From Acidobacteriota bacterium (GTDB taxonomy: Bacteria > Acidobacteriota > Terriglobia > Acidiferrales > UBA7541), in contig QHYO01000503.1 of the NCBI GenBank assembly GCA_003224135.1, forward strand, positions 1 to 7,856: 7,856 bases of DNA, given 5' to 3'. The notes below the pieces were generated by a model, which ran no database searches, was not told the origin of the DNA, and saw only the letters and a program-made list of their open reading frames with translations. The position numbers were made by a program, and so were the translations under genes. This document shows positions 1 to 6,708 of the stretch, piece by piece (position 1 is the stretch's first letter; each line of letters opens with the position of its first letter).

Positions 1-82
1 AGCATTCTTCGCAAAACGAACGGGGCGCATTGCCCCAGGATTTTCCACACTCACGACAACGCAGCTGGTAGATCTCCGGCAT
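1..82 (-). CDS. thrC: Threonine synthase-like protein, N-terminal zinc ribbon (partial, 3' end off window)
   Basis: Read on the minus strand from ATG at 82-80, the visible 27 codons begin MPEIYQLRCRECGKSWGN and continue to a second cysteine pair. The four cysteines at residues 9, 12, 24 and 27 form a CxxC...CxxC zinc ribbon. This ribbon, with its YQLRCxxCGK opening, matches what I recall at the start of PLP-dependent threonine synthases of Acidobacteriota and relatives. Those enzymes convert O-phosphohomoserine to threonine in the cytoplasm. The PLP-lysine domain lies outside the window, so the assignment rests on the N-terminus alone. An in-frame TAG at 115-113 rules out a much earlier start. 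The ribosome-binding site is weak (GGAAA a few bases upstream). The gene is divergent from htrA and is preceded by a structured leader with a terminator. Another zinc-ribbon protein is possible. Confidence 0.6.
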   Translation of the reverse strand, partial: MPEIYQLRCRECGKSWGNAPRSFCEEC

Positions 83-197
83 CAGGTTTCCAATCGCAGC
101 CTGAAAAGTTCGCTAGATGCAAAAACAGATCGGGCCACAGCAAAGTGGTCGCTTCGCGGGGACGAATCGTGTTCCCAATTAGGGCTAGCAAGGAGGG

Positions 198-236
198 AAA
201 ATAAAAAACCCTCCGTGCCAAAGAGTGCAGGAGGGG
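198..236 (-). terminator. Rho-independent terminator in the leader upstream of the threonine-synthase-like gene
   Basis: Read on the minus strand, CCCTCC (235-230) and TGC pair with GCA and GGAGGG (214-209). The stem has about 9 base pairs with one bulged C and an 8-nt loop. It is followed directly by TTTTTTATTTT (208-198), a textbook intrinsic terminator. A further CCCTCC (197-192) lies just after the T tract and could pair with the same GGAGGG arm, so a competing fold exists. No minus-strand gene ends to the right of it. It therefore terminates either a leader RNA or a small RNA, about 116 nt before the start codon at 82. Confidence 0.7.
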
Positions 237-264
237 TCTCAGATAGTTCCAAGAATCTCTACAT

Positions 265-295
<31 letters not shown>

Positions 296-337
296 TGCCC
301 TAAATCGCCACGTTTCGCCGCAGCAAGCAGCTGTAGT

Positions 338-367
338 ATTAATGGCAGGGAAACGCTGGATTGTCAA
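338..367 (-). promoter_or_regulatory. Candidate sigma-70-type promoter for the minus-strand leader
   Basis: On the minus strand a perfect TTGACA (367-362) is followed after 18 nt by ATTAAT (343-338), which matches the -10 consensus at four of six bases. Transcription would start near 331 and meet the terminator at 236-198. That gives a short RNA of roughly 130 nt, or a leader of about 250 nt if the terminator is read through into the threonine-synthase-like gene. The -35 is strong and the -10 mediocre. Confidence 0.4.
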
Positions 368-515
368 TAGCGTTTCTAAAGCGCAGGATGGTGTGACAAC
401 AATTTGGCGGGTTGTTGCGTCAAAGTGACAGAGGGAACCAAGATTTCGAGCCTCCAATACCACCCCGGCCGAAAGGCCAGTATGTTTTCCAGCGCACTTC
501 TTGTGCAGGGCCACT

Positions 516-539
516 CCGGGAAATTCCGGGTGTTATACT
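516..539 (+). promoter_or_regulatory. Extended -10 promoter for htrA with upstream CCGGG direct repeat
   Basis: TGTTATACT at 531-539 is an exact extended -10 (TGn followed by TATACT, five of six matches). No recognisable -35 lies 16-18 nt upstream, which is usual for extended -10 promoters but also fits activator dependence. Two CCGGG copies at 516-520 and 526-530 lie 10 bp apart, on one helix face and immediately upstream of the -10. They could bind a regulator. Transcription would start near 546, giving an untranslated leader of about 90 nt. Confidence 0.45.
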
Positions 540-619
540 GAAGAGCGATGGGTGAGGTCAATGGGAATCAGGGTTTGTAAAACGGCCCTGAAGCCTAGGG
601 GATGCGGCGGAGAGAATAC

Positions 620-624
620 AGGAG
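620..624 (+). promoter_or_regulatory. Ribosome-binding site that sets the htrA start
   Basis: AGGAG lies 10 nt before ATG at 635-637. The earlier in-frame ATG at 602 has only AGGGG almost touching it, which is too close. The later start is therefore preferred, giving a 531-residue protein. Confidence 0.6.
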
Positions 625-634
625 TAAGTTCAAA

Positions 635-2230
635 ATGGGTGAACCAGTAAGCAAAATGGTCAGCTGGGCGCGCCGGGAAAAGATGATTGCGGGATTGTTT
701 GTTGCGCTCACGCTGGTGGTAGGAATTCTGATCGGTACGATCGTGTCTGGCCGGACCTCGGCCATGAAGTCGGTCGCATTCGCGGGCAAAGGAGCGACTC
801 CGCTGGCGATGCCGGACGCGATCCCGTCGTCGAATTCGTTTGCGTCGATCGTGAACCGCGTGGAGCCTGCGGTGGTGAATATCTCCACGACGCAGGTGAT
901 GGAGAAACGGCAATCCACAAGGAAACGCCGCGTGCCGCAGCAGCCGAATGATCAACAGCCTGACAATCCGAACGATCCGATGCAAGACTTTTTCGACCGC
1001 TTTTTTGACGGCCGCCAGGATGCTCCCCCGGCTGCTGAACGCAGCCTGGGCTCGGGCGTAATCGTCGATCGAAAGGGATTTATCCTTACGAACAATCACG
1101 TCGTCGATCAGGCGACCAAGATTCAAGTCCAATTGAATGGCGAGGCCACAAAATTCAATGCAAAAGTTGTTGGTGTGGACGAAGAAACCGACCTGGCAGT
1201 GATCAAGATCGAACCGAACAAGGATCTGCCCGTCGCGAAACTTGGAAATTCTGACGGCGTACAGGTCGGCGACTGGGTGTTGGCCATTGGCAGCCCGTTC
1301 GGCTTGAACGCCACGGTTACGGCAGGAATCGTCAGCGCGAAAGACCGCGGAATTGGCCACCAATTTCAGAAATTTCTGCAGACCGATGCAGCGATTAATC
1401 CGGGCAATTCCGGCGGGCCGCTCGTGGACCTCGCGGGAGAAGTGATTGGCATCAACACTGCCATTATCACCGGTAGCCGCGGGTATGAAGGCGTAGGTTT
1501 TGCCCTGCCTTCAAGCGTTGCCATCAACGTTTACAACCAAATCATTCAGCAGGGGCGTGTCACGCGCGGCTCTATCGGCGTCAGTTTCCAGGAAGAACTG
1601 GGAACCAACGCAATTACGCTGAAAGAACTTGGCGCCGCCAACGGTGTCGTGATCATGGGAGTCGAACCCGGCAGTCCAGCGGAGAAGGCTGGCCTGAAGG
1701 GTGGCGACGTGATCACCAACGTTAACGGCCATCCGATAAAAACCGGAAACGATCTTGTGAATCCGATTGCCCAAGCTCCGATCGGCAGCAAAGTAAAGAT
1801 CGGATACGTGCGTGATCGCCAGGCCAAAGAAACCAGCGCCGTCGTTGAGGATCGCACTCGCGTATTCCCCAATTCCGCATCGCGGCAGAGTGACTCGCAA
1901 AACGATGACGGAGGAGCCGAATTCGGGCTTCGCGTGGAAAATCTGACTCCAGACCGCGCATCACGCGCCGGCATGGAAGGGCAGAAAGGCGTCCTCGTTA
2001 TTGAGGTGGATCCCGCCACTTTTGGCGACGATCTCGGCTTTGCTCGCGGCGACATCATCGCCGAAGTAAATAGACAGGCCGTCGGAACTGTGGCTGAATA
2101 CAAGGCCGCACTCGGCAAGCTGAAACCCGGCCAGAACGTAGTATTTAAAGTTCTTCGCCGGCAAGAGAATGGTCGTATTTTGACGGTGTTTCTGCCGGGC
2201 GTCGTGCCCGCTGTAGACAGGGCACAATAA
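635..2230 (+). CDS. htrA: HtrA/DegP-family periplasmic serine protease with two PDZ domains
   Basis: This is a trypsin-like protease/chaperone that degrades or refolds damaged proteins outside the inner membrane. Counting from ATG 635 (531 residues), residues 17-38 form one hydrophobic segment after a basic N-terminus. This is a signal anchor or signal peptide, placing the rest in the periplasm. The protease domain carries the full catalytic triad: His155 (in LTNNHVV), Asp186 (in ETDLAVIKI) and Ser259 (in NPGNSGGPL). PDZ1 spans about 310-400 and PDZ2 about 428-525. A Gln/Pro/Asn-rich stretch near residues 95-120 matches the flexible LA-loop region of DegP/DegQ. Length and order are typical of the family. 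The peptidoglycan-binding protein follows after 26 nt, suggesting a joint envelope role. An upstream start at 602 would add 11 residues but has a poor ribosome-binding site. DegP, DegQ or MucD naming cannot be separated from sequence alone. Confidence 0.95.
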   Translation: MGEPVSKMVSWARREKMIAGLFVALTLVVGILIGTIVSGRTSAMKSVAFAGKGATPLAMPDAIPSSNSFASIVNRVEPAVVNISTTQVMEKRQSTRKRRVPQQPNDQQPDNPNDPMQDFFDRFFDGRQDAPPAAERSLGSGVIVDRKGFILTNNHVVDQATKIQVQLNGEATKFNAKVVGVDEETDLAVIKIEPNKDLPVAKLGNSDGVQVGDWVLAIGSPFGLNATVTAGIVSAKDRGIGHQFQKFLQTDAAINPGNSGGPLVDLAGEVIGINTAIITGSRGYEGVGFALPSSVAINVYNQIIQQGRVTRGSIGVSFQEELGTNAITLKELGAANGVVIMGVEPGSPAEKAGLKGGDVITNVNGHPIKTGNDLVNPIAQAPIGSKVKIGYVRDRQAKETSAVVEDRTRVFPNSASRQSDSQNDDGGAEFGLRVENLTPDRASRAGMEGQKGVLVIEVDPATFGDDLGFARGDIIAEVNRQAVGTVAEYKAALGKLKPGQNVVFKVLRRQENGRILTVFLPGVVPAVDRAQ

Positions 2231-2256
2231 AGCAGTTCAAAGGAAAGTCGAAACCC

Positions 2257-2820
2257 ATGAAGATCATCCGACCGGCACTCTTGGTTCTGCTGACAAGTTC
2301 TTTGGCGGGGCTGGGTGTGCCGGCGGGTTTCGGCCAAACGAAAGTAGCGCACAAGCCCGCAGTAAAGAAGAAACCCAATAGCAGTTCTCAGGCCGCTCCC
2401 ACGAACGGGCAACACCCATCGGTTGCCTCGAGCAAGAAATCTGCGGTAAAACCTTCAGGTAAATCCGCAGCCAGGTCTTCGGGCAAGACTTCAAAGAAAG
2501 CCCGCAAGCAGCCCGGCCAAAAAACTCCTACGAACGACCGCATCACCGAAATCCAAACGGCACTCGCAAGGGACGGATCATTCAGGGGGTCGCCGACCGG
2601 CAAATGGGACGACGACACGACTGAAGCAATGCGGAAATTCCAAGCTGGGCATGGGTTGAATCCTAGCGGGAAGCTGGACGCCCCCACGCTGCAACGGCTT
2701 GGGCTTGGTTCTCAGACTGCAGGAATTGCGGCTCCCACACCTCCGCCGGGCGCCACTTCGCGGCTGACCTCGTCAACCAGCAACCCGTCGACTTCAGCTG
2801 ATTCCGCTCGCCGGCAGTAA
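2257..2820 (+). CDS. Secreted lysine-rich protein with one peptidoglycan-binding domain
   Basis: The 187-residue protein starts at ATG 2257 behind AAAGGAAAG, about 9 nt upstream. Residues 1-26 form a signal peptide (basic start, hydrophobic core, probable cut after GFG or GFGQ), so it is exported. Residues 28-90 are a low-complexity linker rich in Lys, Ser and Pro with SGKS/SGKT-like repeats. Residues 94-150 form a PG_binding_1 domain, with the usual RITEIQTAL, TGKWDDDTTEAMRKFQ and LDAPTLQRLGL signature. A Ser/Thr/Pro tail follows. No catalytic domain is present, so it probably sticks to the cell wall by the domain and by the cationic linker; its actual job is unknown. It lies 26 nt after htrA with no terminator between, and is probably co-transcribed with it. 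It could be a client of, or a partner for, the protease. Confidence 0.8.
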   Translation: MKIIRPALLVLLTSSLAGLGVPAGFGQTKVAHKPAVKKKPNSSSQAAPTNGQHPSVASSKKSAVKPSGKSAARSSGKTSKKARKQPGQKTPTNDRITEIQTALARDGSFRGSPTGKWDDDTTEAMRKFQAGHGLNPSGKLDAPTLQRLGLGSQTAGIAAPTPPPGATSRLTSSTSNPSTSADSARRQ

Positions 2821-2924
2821 CAACCTCCCCATCTTTTCGCGCAGGACTGTAAATAGTGTGTGCCAGCCCTATGCAACGGAAATGGTTTGCACAATCCCTT
2901 CCCACGGGGCCCTGCGAGAGTGGT

Positions 2925-2954
2925 TTGACGATTTTTAGAGAGCGGTGCTAAAGT
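2925..2954 (+). promoter_or_regulatory. Promoter of the aldehyde dehydrogenase gene
   Basis: TTGACG (2925-2930) is followed after 18 nt by TAAAGT (2949-2954), and a TG at 2946-2947 supplies an extended -10. Transcription should start near 2961, about 70 nt before the start codon at 3033. It makes this gene independent of the htrA operon. Confidence 0.6.
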
Positions 2955-3022
2955 TTTGTGTCTGCCTAGTTGGCTCACTCAAAGACGTCCAGCTCGCAAA
3001 ATAGCGAAACGATAGGGAATTC

Positions 3023-3028
3023 AGGAGG
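3023..3028 (+). promoter_or_regulatory. Strong Shine-Dalgarno that sets the aldehyde dehydrogenase start
   Basis: A perfect AGGAGG lies 4 nt before ATG 3033. The frame stays open upstream to a TTG at 2970. That start would add 21 unconserved-looking residues and begin only about 10 nt from the predicted transcription start, so 3033 is chosen. Confidence 0.65.
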
Positions 3029-3032
3029 CAGT

Positions 3033-4535
3033 ATGGCAACCGCAGCAGCGCCGCGCGTGTACAAGAATTTCATCAATGGCGAATGGGTGGAGGCGAGCAG
3101 CGGAAAAGCATACGAGAATCGCAATCCTGCGAACTCGAACGAAATGGTGGGGATGTTCGTGTCTTCGAGTTCGGAGGATGTGGATGCCGCCGTGGATGCC
3201 GCAAACGAAGCGTACAAATCCTGGCGGCTGGTGCCCGCGCCCAAGCGCGCGGAAATCTTATATCGCGCCGCGGAGCTATTGCTGCTGCGTAAGGAAGAGT
3301 TTTCAAAGGACATGACGCGCGAGATGGGGAAGGTGCTTGCGGAAACGCGCGGGGACGTACAAGAAACCATTGACATGACGTATTACATGGCGGGCGAGGG
3401 CCGGCGGCTGTTTGGCCAGACGACTCCTTCGGAATTGCCGAACAAATTTGCAATGAGCGTGCGACAGTCGATCGGTGTCTGCGGAATGATTACGCCGTGG
3501 AATTTTCCAATGGCGATTCCGTCCTGGAAGATGATGCCTGCACTGGTGGCGGGAAATACCGTGGTGCTGAAGCCGGCGGAAGACACGCCGCTCTCGTCCT
3601 ATCACTTGGTTCAAACGCTGACGGAAGCTGGTTTGCCGAAGGGCGTAGTGAATCTGGTGAATGGTTACGGTCCAACTGCTAGCGCGCCGCTCTCACAGCA
3701 CAAAGAAGTACCCGTGGTGAGCTTTACTGGCTCAACGGCGGTCGGAAGAATCATCGCCGAGGCATGCGCGCCCGATTTTAAGCACGTATCGCTTGAGATG
3801 GGCGGGAAGAACATCATCATCGTGATGGATGACGCGAATCTCGATCTGGCGGTCGACGGCGCAGTGTGGGGCGGATTCGGAACCACGGGGCAGCGCTGCA
3901 CTGCGGCAAGCCGCGTTGCGGTGCACAAGAGCGTGTACGGAGAATTTGCGAAGCGCCTTGTCGAGCGCGTGAAGAAATTGAGGGTCGGAGACGGCCGGGA
4001 TCCCGATGTGGACATGGGGCCGTGCATCAACGAGCAACAACTCAAAACCGTGATGTCGTACGTCGAGATTGGGAAGACCGAGGGCGCGAAACTGCTGACG
4101 GGTGGCAACCGGCTCGATACTGGCGTGTTTGCCAAAGGGTGGTTCCACGAGCCAACAATTTTCAGCGATTGCTCGGCGAAGATGCGCATCGCGCAGGAAG
4201 AAATATTCGGCCCGGTGGTGTCGCTGATTCCTGTGAACGACTTTGCGGAGGCGGTCGAAGTGGCGAATGGGGTGCAATACGGCCTCTCCGCTTCGATTTA
4301 TACGAAGGACGTGAATCAGGCGTTTGCGGCCATACGGGACATTTATACCGGAATCGTGTACGTCAATGCGCCCACCATTGGAGCCGAGACGCATTTGCCG
4401 TTCGGCGGGACGAAGCAGACCGGTAACGGTCACCGTGAAGCCGCGATCGCCGCCATCGACTTCTACACCGAGTGGAAGACGCTCTACATCGACTATTCCG
4501 ACAAGCTGCAGCGTGCGCAGATCGATAACAACTGA
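3033..4535 (+). CDS. NAD(P)+-dependent aldehyde dehydrogenase
   Basis: This cytosolic enzyme oxidises an aldehyde to the carboxylic acid. The 500-residue length is standard for the superfamily. Key residues counted from ATG 3033 are the oxyanion Asn157 in TPWNFP, Lys180 in LKPAE, the FTGST cofactor loop, the general base Glu255 in LEMGGKN and the nucleophile Cys289 in GQRCTAASR. The EEIFGPV and [15 protein letters not shown] motifs follow near the C-terminus. Glu183, next to Lys180 in KPAE, is the kind of residue that favours NAD over NADP in relatives. The C-terminal GNGHREA block resembles enzymes annotated as semialdehyde dehydrogenases (alpha-ketoglutaric or aminoadipic type), but the substrate cannot be fixed from sequence. 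It is monocistronic by its own promoter and following hairpin, and neighbours give no pathway clue. Confidence 0.93.
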   Translation: MATAAAPRVYKNFINGEWVEASSGKAYENRNPANSNEMVGMFVSSSSEDVDAAVDAANEAYKSWRLVPAPKRAEILYRAAELLLLRKEEFSKDMTREMGKVLAETRGDVQETIDMTYYMAGEGRRLFGQTTPSELPNKFAMSVRQSIGVCGMITPWNFPMAIPSWKMMPALVAGNTVVLKPAEDTPLSSYHLVQTLTEAGLPKGVVNLVNGYGPTASAPLSQHKEVPVVSFTGSTAVGRIIAEACAPDFKHVSLEMGGKNIIIVMDDANLDLAVDGAVWGGFGTTGQRCTAASRVAVHKSVYGEFAKRLVERVKKLRVGDGRDPDVDMGPCINEQQLKTVMSYVEIGKTEGAKLLTGGNRLDTGVFAKGWFHEPTIFSDCSAKMRIAQEEIFGPVVSLIPVNDFAEAVEVANGVQYGLSASIYTKDVNQAFAAIRDIYTGIVYVNAPTIGAETHLPFGGTKQTGNGHREAAIAAIDFYTEWKTLYIDYSDKLQRAQIDNN

Positions 4536-4552
4536 TCGTCTGAACGATTTTT
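4535..4552 (+). terminator. Weak intrinsic terminator after the aldehyde dehydrogenase gene
   Basis: ATCGT (4535-4539) pairs with ACGAT (4544-4548) around a CTGA loop and runs into five T residues (4548-4552). The stem is only 5 bp and overlaps the TGA stop codon, so termination may be partial, with some read-through into the next gene. Confidence 0.4.
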
Positions 4553-4614
4553 CCCTGTGATTAGACATAGTTTCACGCCACGTATCTCGCAACGCCGCCA
4601 CATAAGGAGCTGCA

Positions 4615-5574
4615 ATGGGAGTTTGGGCCGAAGGTCTGTATTCTGGCGATTTTGCCATGGATCTTCGCGCAGCGATTGGCGCGGTAGCCCGTCTGCCTTT
4701 CGAGGGTGACCGGCTGCTTGAGATTCTCTGTGAGACGGAGTCAGGAGCCGCCAATAATCCGAAAAATGAAGATTACTCGATCTTCTGGCTTGTAGTTGCC
4801 GATCAGTTTGCCAAGCGTGGCATTGCCTGTAAGCGCCTCCAAGAAGTGGCGCTCGCGATCATTAACGGTGGCACGGACCTTGAGGTTCACAAAATGCTTG
4901 GCATGCCCGGATCGAGCTTGGCACGGAGACAAAAAATGCTGCTAGCTCTGCGTGAACGAATTACCGAGCCGGCTGCAACAGCGAAACCGAGAACGACACT
5001 CAAGAAGCCGCAGCCCCTGCTGATGAATCTCGGCGATGTCTTGGTCTATCCCACTTCCCGAGGTCAATGCATCAACAGCTATTTTGCATCAAAAGAGAAG
5101 TTTCGTGGCTGGCAGCAGGACGGATGGTCGGCGGCCCTCGTTGTGGACCATGGACGAGCTTTCGATTTTCTTGCCTGGTACCGCCCGCTCACAATTACCA
5201 CGGCCATAGCGACCAAGCCGATCCCAGGAGGGTTGCGCTCGATAACGCCCTGGGTGTTAAGGCGACCAGGTACGTGCTCGGATGTTCATTTCAAGCGGAT
5301 GGAACTTCAGAAAATTGCAAGGACAAGACTAAAGGCCGACAAGATTGTCGAACTTTTCGGCAACTTGAAACCAGGAACCTATCAGGCGATTAACGATATT
5401 TCGATCGTGAATGAACTAAGTGTCGGACCAGAAAGGCTCAAATGGCTACAGCTCGGAGCCAATAAGGCGCTTTATGAGCGAGAAAGGTCACAGCACATTA
5501 TAATTTCAGATTTGAGCGCTATCGTGAATGACTTCGAGCCGCTCGGAGCGACCGTCGGCAACGTCGATAAATGA
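4615..5574 (+). CDS. Protein of unknown function, DUF4259-like N-terminus
   Basis: A 319-residue, soluble-looking protein with no signal peptide or membrane segment. ATG 4615 has AAGGAG (4604-4609) 5 nt upstream. Residues 1-115 (opening MGVWAEGLYSGDFAMDL, later FWLVVADQFAKRGI and VALAIINGG) resemble the GxWGxG...D.A.D...WLALA pattern of DUF4259-type proteins, whose role is unknown. A Pro/Lys-rich linker (about 118-135) leads to a second part (138-319), with GDVLVYPTS, WSAALVVDHGRAFDFLAWY and a hydrophilic helical C-terminus that I do not recognise. In 30-codon samples near the start I counted 14 codons ending in G or C here, against 20 in the aldehyde dehydrogenase gene. That is a mild sign of a different origin. 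It lies between a metabolic gene and the heat-shock cluster with no obvious link to either. Immunity, sensing or housekeeping roles cannot be told apart. Confidence 0.75.
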   Translation: MGVWAEGLYSGDFAMDLRAAIGAVARLPFEGDRLLEILCETESGAANNPKNEDYSIFWLVVADQFAKRGIACKRLQEVALAIINGGTDLEVHKMLGMPGSSLARRQKMLLALRERITEPAATAKPRTTLKKPQPLLMNLGDVLVYPTSRGQCINSYFASKEKFRGWQQDGWSAALVVDHGRAFDFLAWYRPLTITTAIATKPIPGGLRSITPWVLRRPGTCSDVHFKRMELQKIARTRLKADKIVELFGNLKPGTYQAINDISIVNELSVGPERLKWLQLGANKALYERERSQHIIISDLSAIVNDFEPLGATVGNVDK

Positions 5575-5579
5575 ATGAA

Positions 5580-5609
5580 TTGACCGGGACTTGACAGAGT
5601 TCTTAAAAT
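5580..5609 (+). promoter_or_regulatory. Promoter of the hrcA-grpE(-dnaJ) heat-shock cluster
   Basis: TTGACC (5580-5585) is followed after 18 nt by TAAAAT (5604-5609); each hexamer matches consensus at five of six bases. Transcription should start near 5616, at the left edge of the CIRCE operator, so bound HrcA would block initiation. A second, perfect TTGACA (5591-5596) lies inside the spacer but has no good -10 at the right distance. The promoter begins 5 nt after the stop codon of the preceding gene. Confidence 0.65.
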
Positions 5610-5614
5610 GGTAG

Positions 5615-5641
5615 GTAGCACTCAACGGGTGAGAGTGCTGC
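5615..5641 (+). promoter_or_regulatory. CIRCE operator (HrcA binding site)
   Basis: GTAGCACTC (5615-5623), a 9-nt spacer and GAGTGCTGC (5633-5641) form the CIRCE inverted repeat, consensus TTAGCACTC-N9-GAGTGCTAA. The left arm matches at eight of nine positions and the right arm at seven; the arms pair with one mismatch. It overlaps the predicted transcription start and ends one base before the hrcA ATG. It could thus act on DNA and also hide the weak ribosome-binding region (GAGAG, 5631-5635) in an RNA hairpin. Confidence 0.9.
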
Positions 5642-5642
5642 T

Positions 5643-6689
5643 ATGAGAAATACACCACTGCAGGAACGGCGTAACCGGCAGATTTTGGCGGACCTTGTCC
5701 GAACGTATATCGAAACAGGCGAGCCGGTCTCTTCGCGCGCAATATCCAAGCGCTTTGAAGAAACTCTGAGCACGGCCACAATTAGAAACGTCATGGCGGA
5801 TCTGGAAGACGGCGGCTTTTTGTAACAGCCGCATACGTCCGCGGGACGGGTGCCTACGGCTGCAGCGTATCGATTTTTTGCGCAAGAGATCGCGTCACAG
5901 GCAACTTTGAGCATCGCCGACAAGGAATGGATTCGACGCGAATTTTCCGCAGCAAATAACCGGGTGGAAATTACAGAGCGTGCCGGGCACGTTCTGGCGG
6001 AAGTGTCGAACGGACTCGGCATCGTAGTTTCGCCGCCACTCGGGAGAACTGTTTTGGAACACGCGCGTATCTGGTTGCTGCCCGACGGCCGCGTGGTGGT
6101 GGTGCTGCTTTCTCCTGGCGGTATCACACGCGATAAAGTTTTGCGTCCGCCAAGAATGTTCACTCAGCAAGAGCTTGACGCGACAGCCGAGTTTTTGAAC
6201 CGGCAATATTCCGGCTGGACACTTGAAGCGATTCGGTCGGACTTGCTGGTGAAACTGGCCACGGAAAGTGAACGCTACGAAGGACTCTTGCGTGGCGCGC
6301 TGGCGTTGTGCGACCCCACGGTCCTAGGCGACGAATCGTATTCGCAGCTGCATGTCGAAGGGACAGCGCAGATCGTTGGGACGCCCGAATTTGCGGACCA
6401 GGGACAGTTGCGGGAACTTCTGGCTGCGATCGAAGAGAAGCATCGGCTGGTGACGGTATTGAATGCATGCATCGATTCGCCGGAGCCTGTGCTGGTACAG
6501 ATAGGATTGAAAGAGATTTCCCAGGTGGGAGATAACCTGGCCCTGATCAGCGCGCCGTATACGCGCGGCGATGGCTTGCAGGGATCGCTCGGGGTAATTG
6601 GGCCGACGCGCATGCATTATGAGCGCGCAATCAATGCCGTGGCATATGTGGCGCAAATTTTCAGCGAGACGCTGAGTAAAATTTCCTAG
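5643..6689 (+). pseudogene. hrcA: Heat-inducible transcription repressor HrcA, interrupted by an in-frame TAA at codon 61
   Basis: HrcA binds CIRCE and represses chaperone genes, with GroEL needed for its activity. The frame from ATG 5643 to TAG 6687-6689 has 348 codons, the normal HrcA length. Codon 61 (5823-5825) is TAA. Codons 1-60 hold the winged-helix N-terminus (ILADLVRTYIETGEPVSSR, then LSTATIRNVMADLEDGGFL). After the stop the same frame resumes at once with QPHTSAGRVPTAAAYRF, the conserved next motif, and goes on through VLNACIDSPEPVLVQIG and IGPTRMHYERAI (from codon 319). One base substitution from a Tyr, Ser or Glu codon explains the stop; no shift of frame is needed. The fragments would be a 60-residue DNA-binding piece and, only if translation restarts at GTG 5850, a 279-residue piece lacking it. 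No good ribosome-binding site precedes 5850. TAA ends htrA and its neighbour, so it is not reassigned here. A sequencing error remains possible. Confidence 0.85.
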
Positions 6690-6708
6690 CTAGAAAAAGG
6701 GGCAAGCT

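Noticed and set aside
441..456. ATTTCGAGCC resembling a tRNA T-loop
   Set aside because: No acceptor, D-arm or anticodon stem can be built around it on either strand.
533..1363. Minus-strand frame of 276 codons opposite htrA
   Set aside because: Fully antisense to the strongly conserved HtrA protease domain; Arg/His-rich composition typical of a shadow of a GC-rich gene.
3732..4754. Minus-strand frame of 340 codons opposite the aldehyde dehydrogenase and the next gene's start
   Set aside because: Overlaps two better-supported plus-strand genes, has Arg/Ser/His-biased composition and no recognisable motif.
5591..5596. Perfect TTGACA as the main -35 of the hrcA promoter
   Set aside because: Sequences 16-19 nt downstream (within GGTAGCA) do not resemble a -10, whereas TTGACC at 5580 pairs with TAAAAT at 18 nt.
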